From: Zygnema cylindricum
Lineage: Eukaryota > Streptophyta > Zygnematophyceae > Zygnematales > Zygnemataceae
Assembly: GCA_037447655.1 (NCBI GenBank)
Contig: JBBHKE010002116.1
Coordinates: forward strand, 1 to 64,000
Direction: 5' to 3'
Length of the DNA stretch: 64,000 bases
The notes under the pieces were generated by a model. That model was not told the origin of the DNA. It saw only the letters and a list, made by a program, of their open reading frames with translations, and did not search any database. The stretch's first letter is position 1. The number at the start of each line of letters is the position of its first letter. The position numbers and the translations under genes were made by a program. Positions 1 to 9,734 of the stretch are shown here, one piece after another.

Positions 1-9
1 CGGGCGCAG

Positions 10-27
10 GGGGGGGGGGGGGGGGGG
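10..27. repeat. G homopolymer at window edge
   Basis: A run of about 18 consecutive G follows CGGGCGCAG. A second G run of about 14 lies near 40309-40322. Such tracts are error-prone in sequencing, so their exact length should not be trusted. Confidence 0.8.
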
Positions 28-59
28 TATCCGTACGATTTTCTGTAAGACTGTACGGA

Positions 60-196
60 CACCCATTTTTTGCGATATATATCGCGATAATTTATGTTGG
101 TCCCGATACGATATATCGAGGAATCTGCTCGATCGATATTCAATATATCGAATATTGAAATTATCGCGATATGAATTTACCCGATACCCAACACTA
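60..196 (-). mobile_element. hAT-type element terminus
   Basis: A TATCG-rich, self-complementary stretch ends in CCGATACCCAACACTA at position 196. Its reverse complement starts TAGTGTTGGGTATCGG, which fits the loose hAT terminal consensus YARNG. The same end motif recurs at 591, 4018 and 5265 and, inverted, at 39378. The terminus faces right, so its element extends left of the window. The family assignment rests on the nearby hAT transposase. A chance match is unlikely given five copies in one window. Confidence 0.6.
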
Positions 197-1290
197 GAAT
201 TAAATGTCATGATGTTCAAAATTGAATTCCCAAATTCTTAATACTTCACATCTTGCCAAATCCAATATTTCAATTATCAATATTTTATATTTTCAAATCC
301 ACCATAATTAAAATCTCAAAATTTTGCAATTCCTACCTTTTAAAATCTGGATCTCTTAAAATCTGCAATGTCAAAATTCTCGGAATCCAATTTTATTATT
401 ATCAACGTTTAAAAATTCTAAATCCACCATATTCAAAATCTGAATATCATGCAATTTCTACCTTTTAAAATCTGAATCTTTGAAAATCTGCAATGTCCCG
501 GTACGATATATCGAGGAATCTGCTCGATCGATATTCGATATATCGAATATTGAAATTATCGCGATGTGAATTTACTCGATACCCAACACTAGAATTAAAT
601 GTCATAATGTTAAAAATTGAATTCCCAAATTCTTAATACTTCACATCTTGCCAAATCCAATTTTTAAATTATCAATATTTTATATTTTCAAATCCACCAT
701 AATCAAAATCTCAAAATTTTGCAATTCCTACATTTTGAAATCTGAATCTCTAAAAATCTGCAATGTCAAAATTCTCAGAATCCAATTTTTTAATTATCAA
801 TGTTTAAAATTTCTAAATCCACCATATTCAAAATCTGAAAATTATGCAATTTCTACATTTTAAAATCTGAATCTTTGAAAATCTGCAATGTCAAAATTCT
901 CAAAATCAATGTTTTAAATTTCCAAATCCACCATAATCGAAATCTGAAAATTCTAAAATTCCTACCTTGAAAAATCTCAATTTTAAAAAATATGCAATGT
1001 CAAAATTCTCAAAATCCAATTTTTAAATTATCAATGTCTTAGATTTCCAATCCAAATAATCAAATTCTCAAAATTGTGCAATTCCTACCTTTTAAAATAT
1101 GAATCTCTAAAAATCTGCAATGTCAAAATTCTCAAAATCCAATTTTTAAATTATCAATTTTTTAACTTTCCAAATCCACCATATTCAAAATCTGAAAATT
1201 CTCAAATGTCTACCTTTGAAAATCTCAATCTCCAAAAATCTGCAATATTTCAACCATACATTCTAAAAATGTACCCAAAAATAAAAAAAT
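197..1290. repeat. AT-rich minisatellite with ~395-bp tandem duplication
   Basis: The stretch 117-505 recurs from 511 with a period of about 395 bp, including the hAT terminal motif ending at 591. Within it a phrase of the type CTGCAATGTCAAAATTCTC returns at about 364, 760, 884, 991 and 1117, giving an inner period of roughly 105-130 bp. Apparent ORFs here, for example 253-468 and 648-863, are by-products of the repeat. An inverted, shorter copy lies at 4490-4665. No gene is seen. Confidence 0.8.
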
Positions 1291-1544
1291 TCCACTTTAT
1301 TAATTTATTTTGGATGAAATTTTCCACCAATCTCTAAGTACTTTTCCCGATTCTGTTGGCCGTTTTCCATTCCAAAATACCGTATTTCCCATATTATCAT
1401 CGTTACCTCTTTCTCTTTCAATCGCCTTCCCTTTTTCATCACGAATGTTTATGAGGGACTCCATTGCTTTCCACGATCATTTAAAAAAAACCAGATTTTC
1501 AACGAACTCAACATTAAGCCGGTTCTGTTTCGCCGTGGCAATTT

Positions 1545-3490
1545 GACCAGCCGCTGAAAATACCCGCTCCGTAAGAGCCGAAGTAGCGGGTATTGCTAAA
1601 ACTATTCGAGATAATCAGCTCAATGCTGGAAAAATGTGACATGGCCCACCATTTCAAAGGGTTACCGAGCATCCTCTACGAAAGCTCTAAAATATTACGT
1701 TCTTTGTAAAGTTGAAATTCATGGAGCAAATGGTCCTTGAACTCATCTCGAGTGAGGTCATGATCAGAAATTTTAGAATACCTTTTACTCTGGACGTGGA
1801 AGACATCAGTAGATCTGTTTTTAGGGTCATAAAAAATATCGTTTTGATCTTCATTTTCTATACCCACCCTTTTCACGATAGACATATTTTCACTTTCCAA
1901 ACTTCCACCATCGGCACCATTGCGAAGGTTGAGAACTTAACACCTCTGCGTCGAACTTTTCCAGGAAAACATAAAGTATTTCTTGCCAAACTTTGTCTTG
2001 TTCTAAAGAAGACAAAATAGCAAGTTGTTTCGTCTTAGGATCTAAAGCTGAAGCGATAAAAAATTTCATGGGAAGAGTCGCAAGCTCAAGAGTGCCAAAT
2101 CGGGTTTCAAATCGGAAACCATGCGGATGGAATTAAGTGAATTGCGGAATGCCTATCATTTTCAATTGAGGTGTCATTTCCAATTGAGGTGTCATGAACC
2201 ACGCTTTTCAAACCCTTTAGAAGTGAGTTAATAATAATAGGAACCCAACTCAATGTGACATAACTTTCTCTTTTCCAACACTCTTTGAGCCACCGTAAAA
2301 GGCTTCAAAAGAGTCACTGTTGTTTTAATAACAATTCATGACTCTTCACTTACTTTTCCATTTATGGGAACCGCTAAATTCATCAAATCACATAATGGTT
2401 CTTTCAAATATAAAATTGAAGCAAGCATAAAATAAGTAGACCACCACCTTGTAGCTACAAAAGGCACCAATGTATTCCACTTAATTCCTAATTGAGTGGT
2501 AAAACTTTTAACTATGTCATTTGCTATCAGAGAGCTTTTATAAAATCCAACTAGATTTCTGATAGTTCTCATGTATGCTATTACACCTGGACATGCAAAG
2601 AATTTCCCGGTGACTAACTCTAACATGTGGTCAACACACACGTGTCAGTCACACGACATAGCTTTACCCGCATTTTTTATGGCAGCTGAAGTGTCAATCA
2701 CACAAAACTGCCACTGTACTTGCAAATATGTTGTACCTTGCGAGCGTGTCCTTATATAATGGCTTTTGTTGTGTAACTCTTTGTGAAAGGGGAACGCCTT
2801 AAGCATACACTTAAGAGATATCATTCTGAATTTGATGAAATGGGCAGTTAATGAACAGTAAGACTCATTAGACACTGAAGTCCATGGGTGTAGATTTACA
2901 CTAAAGGTCTCTCCTTCAAGTAATTTTGCTAAACTTAAACGAACCTTTATGCTTATCTCCTCCATTCTGGAGGTTATTCCAAGTCGATTTTGGATTGATG
3001 TCTTTGGTACTAACCCTTTGATCATCTTGCGAAACTCTACGCTCTCTGTCACACTTAGCGGTTGCGAATCCTAAACTATACAGCTTATAAGCCTGTCTTT
3101 AAAAGAGCTGGCAACACCCTTATTGATGAAGTCCTTGAGTGCTCTTGATTTCTCTCCAAACTCCTTCAGTTTGCCTGTTGCAAATAGATTTTTGTGCTTA
3201 TGCTTTAGGTGAGACACTAAATTTGAAGGGCACACTGACTTCCCTCTAGCCACAAGCATGTCACAACGATTACAGAATGCCTTACTTGAATGCCTGCCAT
3301 CGTGCAATACCTTAAAATGTTGCCATACTTTTGATACTGCTCCTTTCGGAATGGCTTTTTTAGCATGTTTGCATTCCTCCTTAATTTTTTGTATGTTCTC
3401 TAATTCTTTGACATTTTGAATCTCTTCTACCTCCTCATCAAAAATATGTGTCCCATCCTCCTCTCCTCTTACTATTTCTTGATAATCCAT
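1545..3490 (-). pseudogene. hAT transposase with BED zinc finger, decayed
   Basis: The reading starts at an ATG at 3490. Residues about 55-100 form a BED-type zinc finger, with SKVWQHFKVL, then CNRC and SHLKHKHK (C2-H2 ligands). The next blocks, in shifted frames, are 3052-2645 (LHPWTSVSNESYCSLTAHFI, typical of the hAT catalytic region) and 2641-2336 (VDHMLELV, LVGFYKSS, TRWWSTYFML). The C-terminal dimerisation region is at about 1900-1545, matching HEFQLYKE and then NPLKWW in another frame. At least three frameshifts or stops make this copy non-functional. In the family the enzyme is a nuclear DDE transposase acting on element ends. Its 5' flank runs to the terminal motif at 4018. A domesticated host protein is unlikely because of the breaks. 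Confidence 0.85.
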
Positions 3491-4018
3491 TAGAATGAAT
3501 AAATGTATAATTATATTTTTTTACTATTTTATAAAAAACTAATGTTTCTCAAATATGTTCTGCCTGGTTATGGTAGGTTCAAAAATATGGTGGTTATAAA
3601 TGGCGGCACTCTGACATTTGTGTTCGTTTATTCGTCTTTTCGTGTTTTTTTTGAAAAATGTTGATACAAAAATTTTACAATGTATTTTTTTTTTTCGCTT
3701 CTGTAAGTATAGTTTGAGAACTATAAAGTATTATTTTATATTTGTCTATGATATATGTGCTGCGATGTCCGTAATTATTTTCAGTTAAATAGTTACGGAA
3801 CAGATTCGTAAACGTGGCATGCCACGCTATATAATGTAATTAGTATAATATAGGATATAATAAAGTACTATAGTATGCGTGTTATATATTTTTAAGTTAT
3901 CGTTGATATGGAATTTGTTGGTCTCGAACTGATATATCGGCACCTCTGACAGTTTGATAACCGATAACTATCGGTATCGGTGTTATCGCGATAGTTTTTT
4001 TACTGATACATAACAGTA
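3491..4018 (-). mobile_element. 5' terminal region of the hAT element
   Basis: This non-coding, AT-rich stretch lies upstream of the transposase start. It ends with a TATCGG-rich segment and the motif ACTGATACATAACAGTA at about 4002-4018, a variant of the family end CGATACNCAACACTA. Bases 3748-3925 closely match 40002-40174, showing that both belong to one element family. No gene is seen in the interval. Confidence 0.65.
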
Positions 4019-4438
4019 GACAATATGTTTATCGTGAAAGGGGTAGGGGTGGCTACAGAAAAATGAGATGATGACGATATTTTTATGACCCTAAAAACAC
4101 ATCTACCGATTTCTTCGACGTTCGAAGTAGAAGGTCCCCCTAAAAATTCTGATCATGACCTCACTCCAGATTAGTTCAAGGACCATTTGCTCCATGAAAT
4201 TCAACTTTACAAGGGACGTTATATTTTAGAGTATTCCGAGAGTGAGCCCGGGAACCCTTTGAAATGGTGGGCCGGAAAATGTCACCTTTTTCCAGCATTT
4301 AGCTCATTAGCTCGAATTATTTTAGCAATACCCGCTACTTTGGCTCTTTCGGAGCGGGTATTTTCAGCGGCTTTGGGGAATACGGTATTTCGGAATGGAA
4401 AACGGCCAAGAGAATCGGGAAAAGTACTCGAAGATTAG
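4019..4438 (+). pseudogene. hAT transposase C-terminal fragment, opposite orientation
   Basis: This is an inverted, diverged copy of the C-terminal part found at about 1900-1480. The last ORF (4187-4438) carries the hAT dimerisation signature: NPLKWWAGKCHLFPAFSSLA, then IPATLALSERVFSAA. Upstream codons 4019-4186 match the minus-strand sequence SIVKRVGIENEDQ with breaks. The N-terminal and catalytic parts are absent on this strand. The two hAT copies therefore face each other across the terminal motif at 4018. Confidence 0.85.
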
Positions 4439-5265
4439 TGGAAAATTTCATCCAAAATATATTAATAAAGTGGAATATTTTTAGAATGTACGGTTGAAAT
4501 ATTGCAGATTTTTAGAGATTGAGATTTTAAAAGGTAAGAATTGCATAATTTTGAGATTTTGATTATGGTGGATTTGGAAATTTAAAACATTGATAATTTT
4601 AAAATTGGATTTGTAAAGATGTGAAGTATTGAGAATTTGGGAATTCAATTTTTAACATTATATTATTTAATTCATCATGTATGTTTGTGAATTGAGGCAT
4701 CGGAGACTTGTATGTTAACGCCTCTAAAGGTGGACTAGAAATAGGACTAAGAAATATCAAATATGACTTAAATAACGCCATTTACCCGATCAACGTACAT
4801 GGAATCTGCGATAATAGCTATTCATTGTCCAAATTTCAAGTTATGGATGTATTTTCCCTGACTTATCGTTTGTAAAATGGACTGAAAATGCATTAACTTA
4901 AAAAGCAACAGTCAAAAGGACATTGAGGAAGGGTATGGGAGCACGGAACCCAAGTAAAACCCTCTTTAATTAATCAAGGAAAAATCGCGATTGTTTACCA
5001 AATTCGGGGGGAAGGGGGTCCGCGGCGCTTCTAGTGAATATCACATACAGGTAAGTGTACTGGCCGAACATTTTTCTGTATGGTCCGTACATACTTCGCC
5101 GATAGTTATCGATATCGGTGTTATCGCCGATAAATACCTATAAATATCGGTTATATATCGGCGATAACACCGATAACGATATATCTTACCAATATATCAA
5201 TTATCGGCTACCCGAAAAAAGGCTCATATCAGTCATCGACAAATCTTTACCGATACTCAACACTA
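4439..5265 (+). mobile_element. 3' end of the plus-strand hAT copy with subterminal hairpin
   Basis: After the transposase stop come an inverted copy of the AT minisatellite (4490-4665), about 400 bp with nothing recognised, and a TATCG-rich hairpin at about 5108-5190. The hairpin arms read TATCGGTGTTATCGCCGATA and its reverse complement, with small mismatches. The element ends in CCGATACTCAACACTA at 5265. The 5060-5265 segment is nearly the reverse complement of 39378-39570. Confidence 0.7.
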
Positions 5266-5325
5266 CAAATTGGGATGCGGACGAATGTATCCAACTTTGA
5301 AATTTCATCGCCTTGATTTCTTGAC

Positions 5326-6039
5326 TAAAGGGTAACATTCCAATAAGCGGTCCCAGGAAATGTACCGAAAAGTCTATTGGTAACATTTACTGGAAGTCCG
5401 CTCCATTGTGTCGGGCCAATGAAAAACCTTTCGAAATTATGATTGGTGCCGCGTAATTAGTGTTCAAATTTTGAAAATCTAAAAATATTCTTCAAATGGA
5501 AAATCTGAACGATAATATATGTAATCGCGGAGGTGATTAATGATTCGTACGAAAAGTTTGCGGCCAGATTTTAATTACGAAAATGGAAATCAAAATTTCG
5601 ATACGGAATGGCAAATAGACGCCGCAAACTTTGAAGGTCGGTGGATGTCAGACGGAGCATGCGATGATACTTTCAGTAGATAGTATCCAGCGTGGCGGGC
5701 TACACATAGCCTGTACGACGTGTAAGCTTGTGATTGCTTGTTCAAATTGGATATTTTTTTGCTTTTTCACGTGTACTAGTGATACACAACCAGTGGGAAG
5801 CAACTCTCCTCGCGAGGAGAGTTACATCAAGGAGGAGAGTTGCCTCTCACTAGATGATGTGCGCGATTGCTTGGCGGATCTCAAAAAGTGAAATATCCAA
5901 TTGTTAGGAATTACGCTTTCCAGTAACGATGTTTCGTTTGACAATTTTTTTTTTGGTACGGCTCAGTATGGCGCTGTACGAAAACATACGTCATCCAATA
6001 AAGAACCCCACTTTTCGTTTATTGGAATGTTACCCTAAA
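5326..6039. mobile_element. 706-bp MITE with perfect 17-bp TIRs
   Basis: GGGTAACATTCCAATAA at 5330-5346 is repeated in perfect inverted form at 6019-6035. The copies are flanked on both sides by TAAA (5326-5329 and 6036-6039), a likely target-site duplication. Inside are a 22-bp perfect palindrome centred on TCGCGA (5802-5823) and a short ORF at 5631-5891 with no recognised domain. The superfamily is uncertain because the duplication is short. Confidence 0.75.
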
Positions 6040-7079
6040 GGTCTAAAGCCTCTTCTCCATCTGGCGCCGACAACAATGTTACAGAACGTTTACTGGCAGT
6101 AATAAATGTTAAGTTCACTTCTTCATCAGGTACTCTACTGCAGTGTCAGCAAAATAATCTATCGCCTATGTGCATTATTTCGATTGGATTGGCGTAGGTT
6201 TATCTTTAAACAACGAGAATAGTCAAAGATTCCAAATGCACAATATATGAAAGTCGTACATGTACAACCAACCGCAAATTAAAATTAAGTGAATGTACAA
6301 TTTTGTATGTTCGTGCTTTGTCGTTTTTGAAGCTGTCTTGTCGTTCATATTTTGTTGTTGAAAATTTAATAAAAGTTGGCGCGGAAAATCTCGGATGTTA
6401 ATGGATGGTGAAGGAGGCGTCACGGAACAATCTTCAACAAAGATTTTTTGGTGGTTTTCTGTTGATTTGATTCCAGCCTGTCTGAAGGCGCGTGGCCTGT
6501 GCCAGGTTACTATCTCACATCCATCGAGGATCGTACGTGACCTTTCCATGTGTAAAAGTTTTACACGTCCAGGTGTAGTTTATTTACTCCTTGAAAACAA
6601 GGGAAGAGGCTAGCCAGACACTGGATAGAATGACAACTTGCTTCGAAAACACAGAATCGGACGGTCGACGTTGTCGCTCAAAAGTTTGGAGAATCTTACC
6701 GAATCTCCAATAATCATGTTTTATAAAAATATAGAAAAACAGTACTCTTTGTACGGAAATGCAATTTTTACATTTAACAACGTCAATTTTCGTCTGATGG
6801 AGGTTCACCCTAAATCCGAAGCCAAAAAATTGAAAAATGGTTATCGCCGAATGTTATCGGAATGGTTGCACACTTGCAGGGGAGGAAAAGCAACCATACA
6901 CATGTTCAGTGCGCACGTCAGTGAAATACGTGCTAATTTGCTTACGGAATGGCCATTCAAGTGAAACTGCGATTTTAATGCGGTTTCGTCGTTGTTATCG
7001 TACGCGGATTTGTGACGTGCGCGCGTGCAAGTTTCATTTCTATTGGCGCCCATTTGTAAGGTACGAAAAAACCTTCAGT
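6040..7079. other. Intergenic stretch, nothing recognised
   Basis: Several ORFs of 70-130 codons overlap on both strands (for example 6638-6964 and 6837-7226). None shows a domain, an intron pattern or a repeat partner elsewhere in the window. I treat them as chance. Confidence 0.5.
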
Positions 7080-7866
7080 AAAGGTGAAGTTCCATCTGGG
7101 GAAAAGTGGCGTAGTTTACAGAAATCCGCGACCCTCCGTACCAAATCGTACCGCCTATTTTGTTTTTATACGAAAAACAACATTACAGAGAATCTTGCCG
7201 ATACTCTCCTAAGGTCTTGGAGGTAATAATGGCCGTTGGATGTTCATCTGCAAGGAGTTCGCTTCATTTTTTTCTGTAACTGTCAACCCACCTCGAGGAG
7301 GTGCGCTTCATTTGTTTTCTGTAACTGTTAACCCACCTCAAGGAGGTGGGTTGGCAGATACAAAAAAAAAAGTTCGTGACACGTTGGACGATTAAGCTAC
7401 GTGTCATGATGGAAAGCCAACGAAAAATCTTAAGATTTGCACATGACACGCGCTTTCCAAAATACAACCGAAAATAAAAACGAAATTTGGTAACATTCCT
7501 TTGTCACGCTAATTCCGGTAACTTTTGTTCGTCACACTATTTCTCTCAAAGGACTTTCGTTATGTTCAAAAACAGAAATCCTAAAAAATGAGCTGGCGTA
7601 CAGACTGGCGTCTGCAAAAAGTATAAAAGTTATGTCGTATGATTACTTCGTACACAGGTACATGGTACGAAAGTGAAGATTTGAAGCTAAGTTTGTCGGT
7701 GCTAAAAATCTAAAAGATATTCAATATCGGATCGTTGCTTGTGTGGCGCCATTCATTTTAAAACACGTGGCTTACAGACTCTACGTGATGGAACATCGAC
7801 TCAATCGACCTGGTCTGTATAGTTTGCAGTACAATTACAGAAACGTATAAAAGAACTTCACCCTAA
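7080..7866 (+). mobile_element. ~790-bp non-autonomous element, full copy
   Basis: The left end AGGTGAAGTTCCAT (7081-7094) is mirrored by GAACTTCACCC (7853-7863). A second copy lies at 34443-35655, interrupted by a MITE, and the 3' part recurs at 15814-16346. A hairpin sits near the middle: AACCCACCTC, three bases, then GAGGTGGGTT at about 7330-7352. No coding capacity is seen. It ends immediately before a short conserved block (7863-7920) that recurs at 13495-13555. Confidence 0.7.
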
Positions 7867-8018
7867 GTCCTGTATTTTCCTCTCGCATAATATAGAGAGG
7901 ACTAAAGCTTTTATAAATCAACATTTCCTGCAACTTTACTATATTTATTGTCTGCTGTCTGTTTGCTAATTATACTCCCTTTGTACTCATTCGAATCTCT
8001 CCTATCTCTTTATGTTTT

Positions 8019-8252
8019 TTGTGACTTTGTAAGCCCCTCTATGTGTTTTGACTTGTGGCCGGTCCAAGTTATTTGTGGCTACGAGGAACTCTTCCCGTTA
8101 AGTCAGATAACCGACCCATCGCAACATTTTATGGGCCCACAACCTATTGCTCTCGGTCGGTCATCCGAGCTAACGGCAAGAGTTCCCCGTAGCCAAAGAT
8201 AGCTTGGACGACCACAGGTCAAAACTTGCAGAGGGGCTTTGGGGAGTTACAA
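8019..8252. repeat. Foldback with ~90-bp arms (copy 1)
   Basis: The left arm starts around AAGCCCCTCT (8031) and the right arm ends around AGAGGGGCTT (8243). The arms pair over roughly 85-90 bp with about 10-15 percent mismatches, around a loop of about 40 bp (8120-8157) containing CATTTTATGGGCCCAC. Transcribed, it would form a long hairpin. The identical copy is at 16499-16732. It could be a foldback transposon or a hairpin RNA source. Confidence 0.85.
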
Positions 8253-9730
8253 CAAATAATTAGACGGGAAAGACAGGAAAAGGTACGAAGAGATATATTT
8301 TGCAAACATACAAAGTAGACAAATAGACAGAGTAGAATTGCAGGAAGGCTTACCTATACGGGGCCCAAAGGAGTCCAGAATTCTAAAACATGAGAGCGAC
8401 AGCCGGTCCAAAGCGGCCGTGAGTAGAGGAGGAGAACTAGGAACCTTTGCAACAAAAACACCAAGAGAAGGTGCAGCAGGTCATGCCCAGACATTGTATG
8501 AGAATGAAGCCAGAGCCTTGGAAAATAGTCTCCAAGGGCTCAAGGAAAAGTAAGAGAAGACATCAGTGAAACCAACCATGGCAGAGCGAGTCAAACGGCT
8601 TCGGAGACTCTCACATACACCATACGACGAAACGATGTCAATGTCGGAGAACATTTCCCAATAATTAGAAAACCTAGCCATGGTAGAGTCAATAGTTACC
8701 TTCCTACACACACAAAGACCTCAATGTTTTTCATGTCAGATCCCCACAGATTTGAGCCAGTTCTCATCCATTCGATAACTCAAAGTGGGAGGAGTCAAAG
8801 TGGGAGGATGTGGTCAAAAAGTTTATTGCTAAAGACAGTTCCACCGAGATGGTGATACTTGAAAAGGTCTTTGAGAAGGAACCTGACATCAACGAGAAGA
8901 GTGGTCACAGGTTTGACGAACTACATGACAAGGTAAAGACTAAGCAAACAAGTCAGAACACAAATCACAAGAACTCTGTATGCCAAAAGCATTCACATCA
9001 CAACATTTAGATCACAAACTGAGACGATCAAAATAAAAAGGGGACAGGCAAATAAACTAACGGTGGAGGAGAGGATATTAAAAATAGAGAGACCTCTCAT
9101 GACCTCATTGTAAACCACACTTCAGACCACATCATGATCTCAAACGCGAGCCTCTTCCAAACAGCAGATGCGAGAGAAGGAGAAGATTTGCATAAAAGAA
9201 AAGAACAAGGAAGAGAACAGGAGCTCACCAAGTTAGGGGAGCTGTCCGAGGCGAGTAATCAAGGGAGTCAGCCGAAACAATTTGCTCAATTTGTTGCTAA
9301 CTCCATGCAAGACATTTCAAAGGAATCGCTTGCAGAAACTACTGACAGCAACGATCCTATCCAAGGATATGCACACCCCTAAATCTAAAGCGTTAACAGA
9401 TGGGACGCCATCCAGCCCGAGATAAAAGGAACATGCAGAGAGGACATTTTGGAGTTCAATTCATCGGGAGTTCAATTCCTTTACAAAGAGAACAAGAGCA
9501 ACAAACATATAGACTGCGCGGTTAGTTTTGCAGACGTTGCCGCAACAACAAGTGCAAGAAACAAGCTCTAAAATGGCGCACTCACAAAAATCATGACTTT
9601 TAATTTAATAACTCACAAAAACCATGATGCTTAATTTAATAATCTCACAACTCAAAAGTGAACGAACGAGAGGTATCCCAAGGAGAGTCTCTCATCTCAT
9701 GAAGAGATAAGTGAGAAACCTTACCATTAG
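8253..9730 (+). other. Uncharacterised, possibly decayed coding stretch (copy 1)
   Basis: Short open frames (8338-8553, 8810-9010, 9134-9382) are rich in Lys, Glu, Arg and Gln but show no motif I recognise. The stretch lies where the N-terminal gag of copia A would be expected, but does not resemble the gag of elements B or D. It may belong to a different retroelement now fused to copia A. It is repeated at 16733-18210. Confidence 0.3.
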
Positions 9731-9734
9731 GGGG

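Noticed and set aside
8129-8140. TTATGGGCCCAC read as a primer-binding site of copia A
   Set aside because: It lies in the loop of a foldback, and the flanking sequence does not resemble an LTR. Kept only as a curiosity in the foldback finding.
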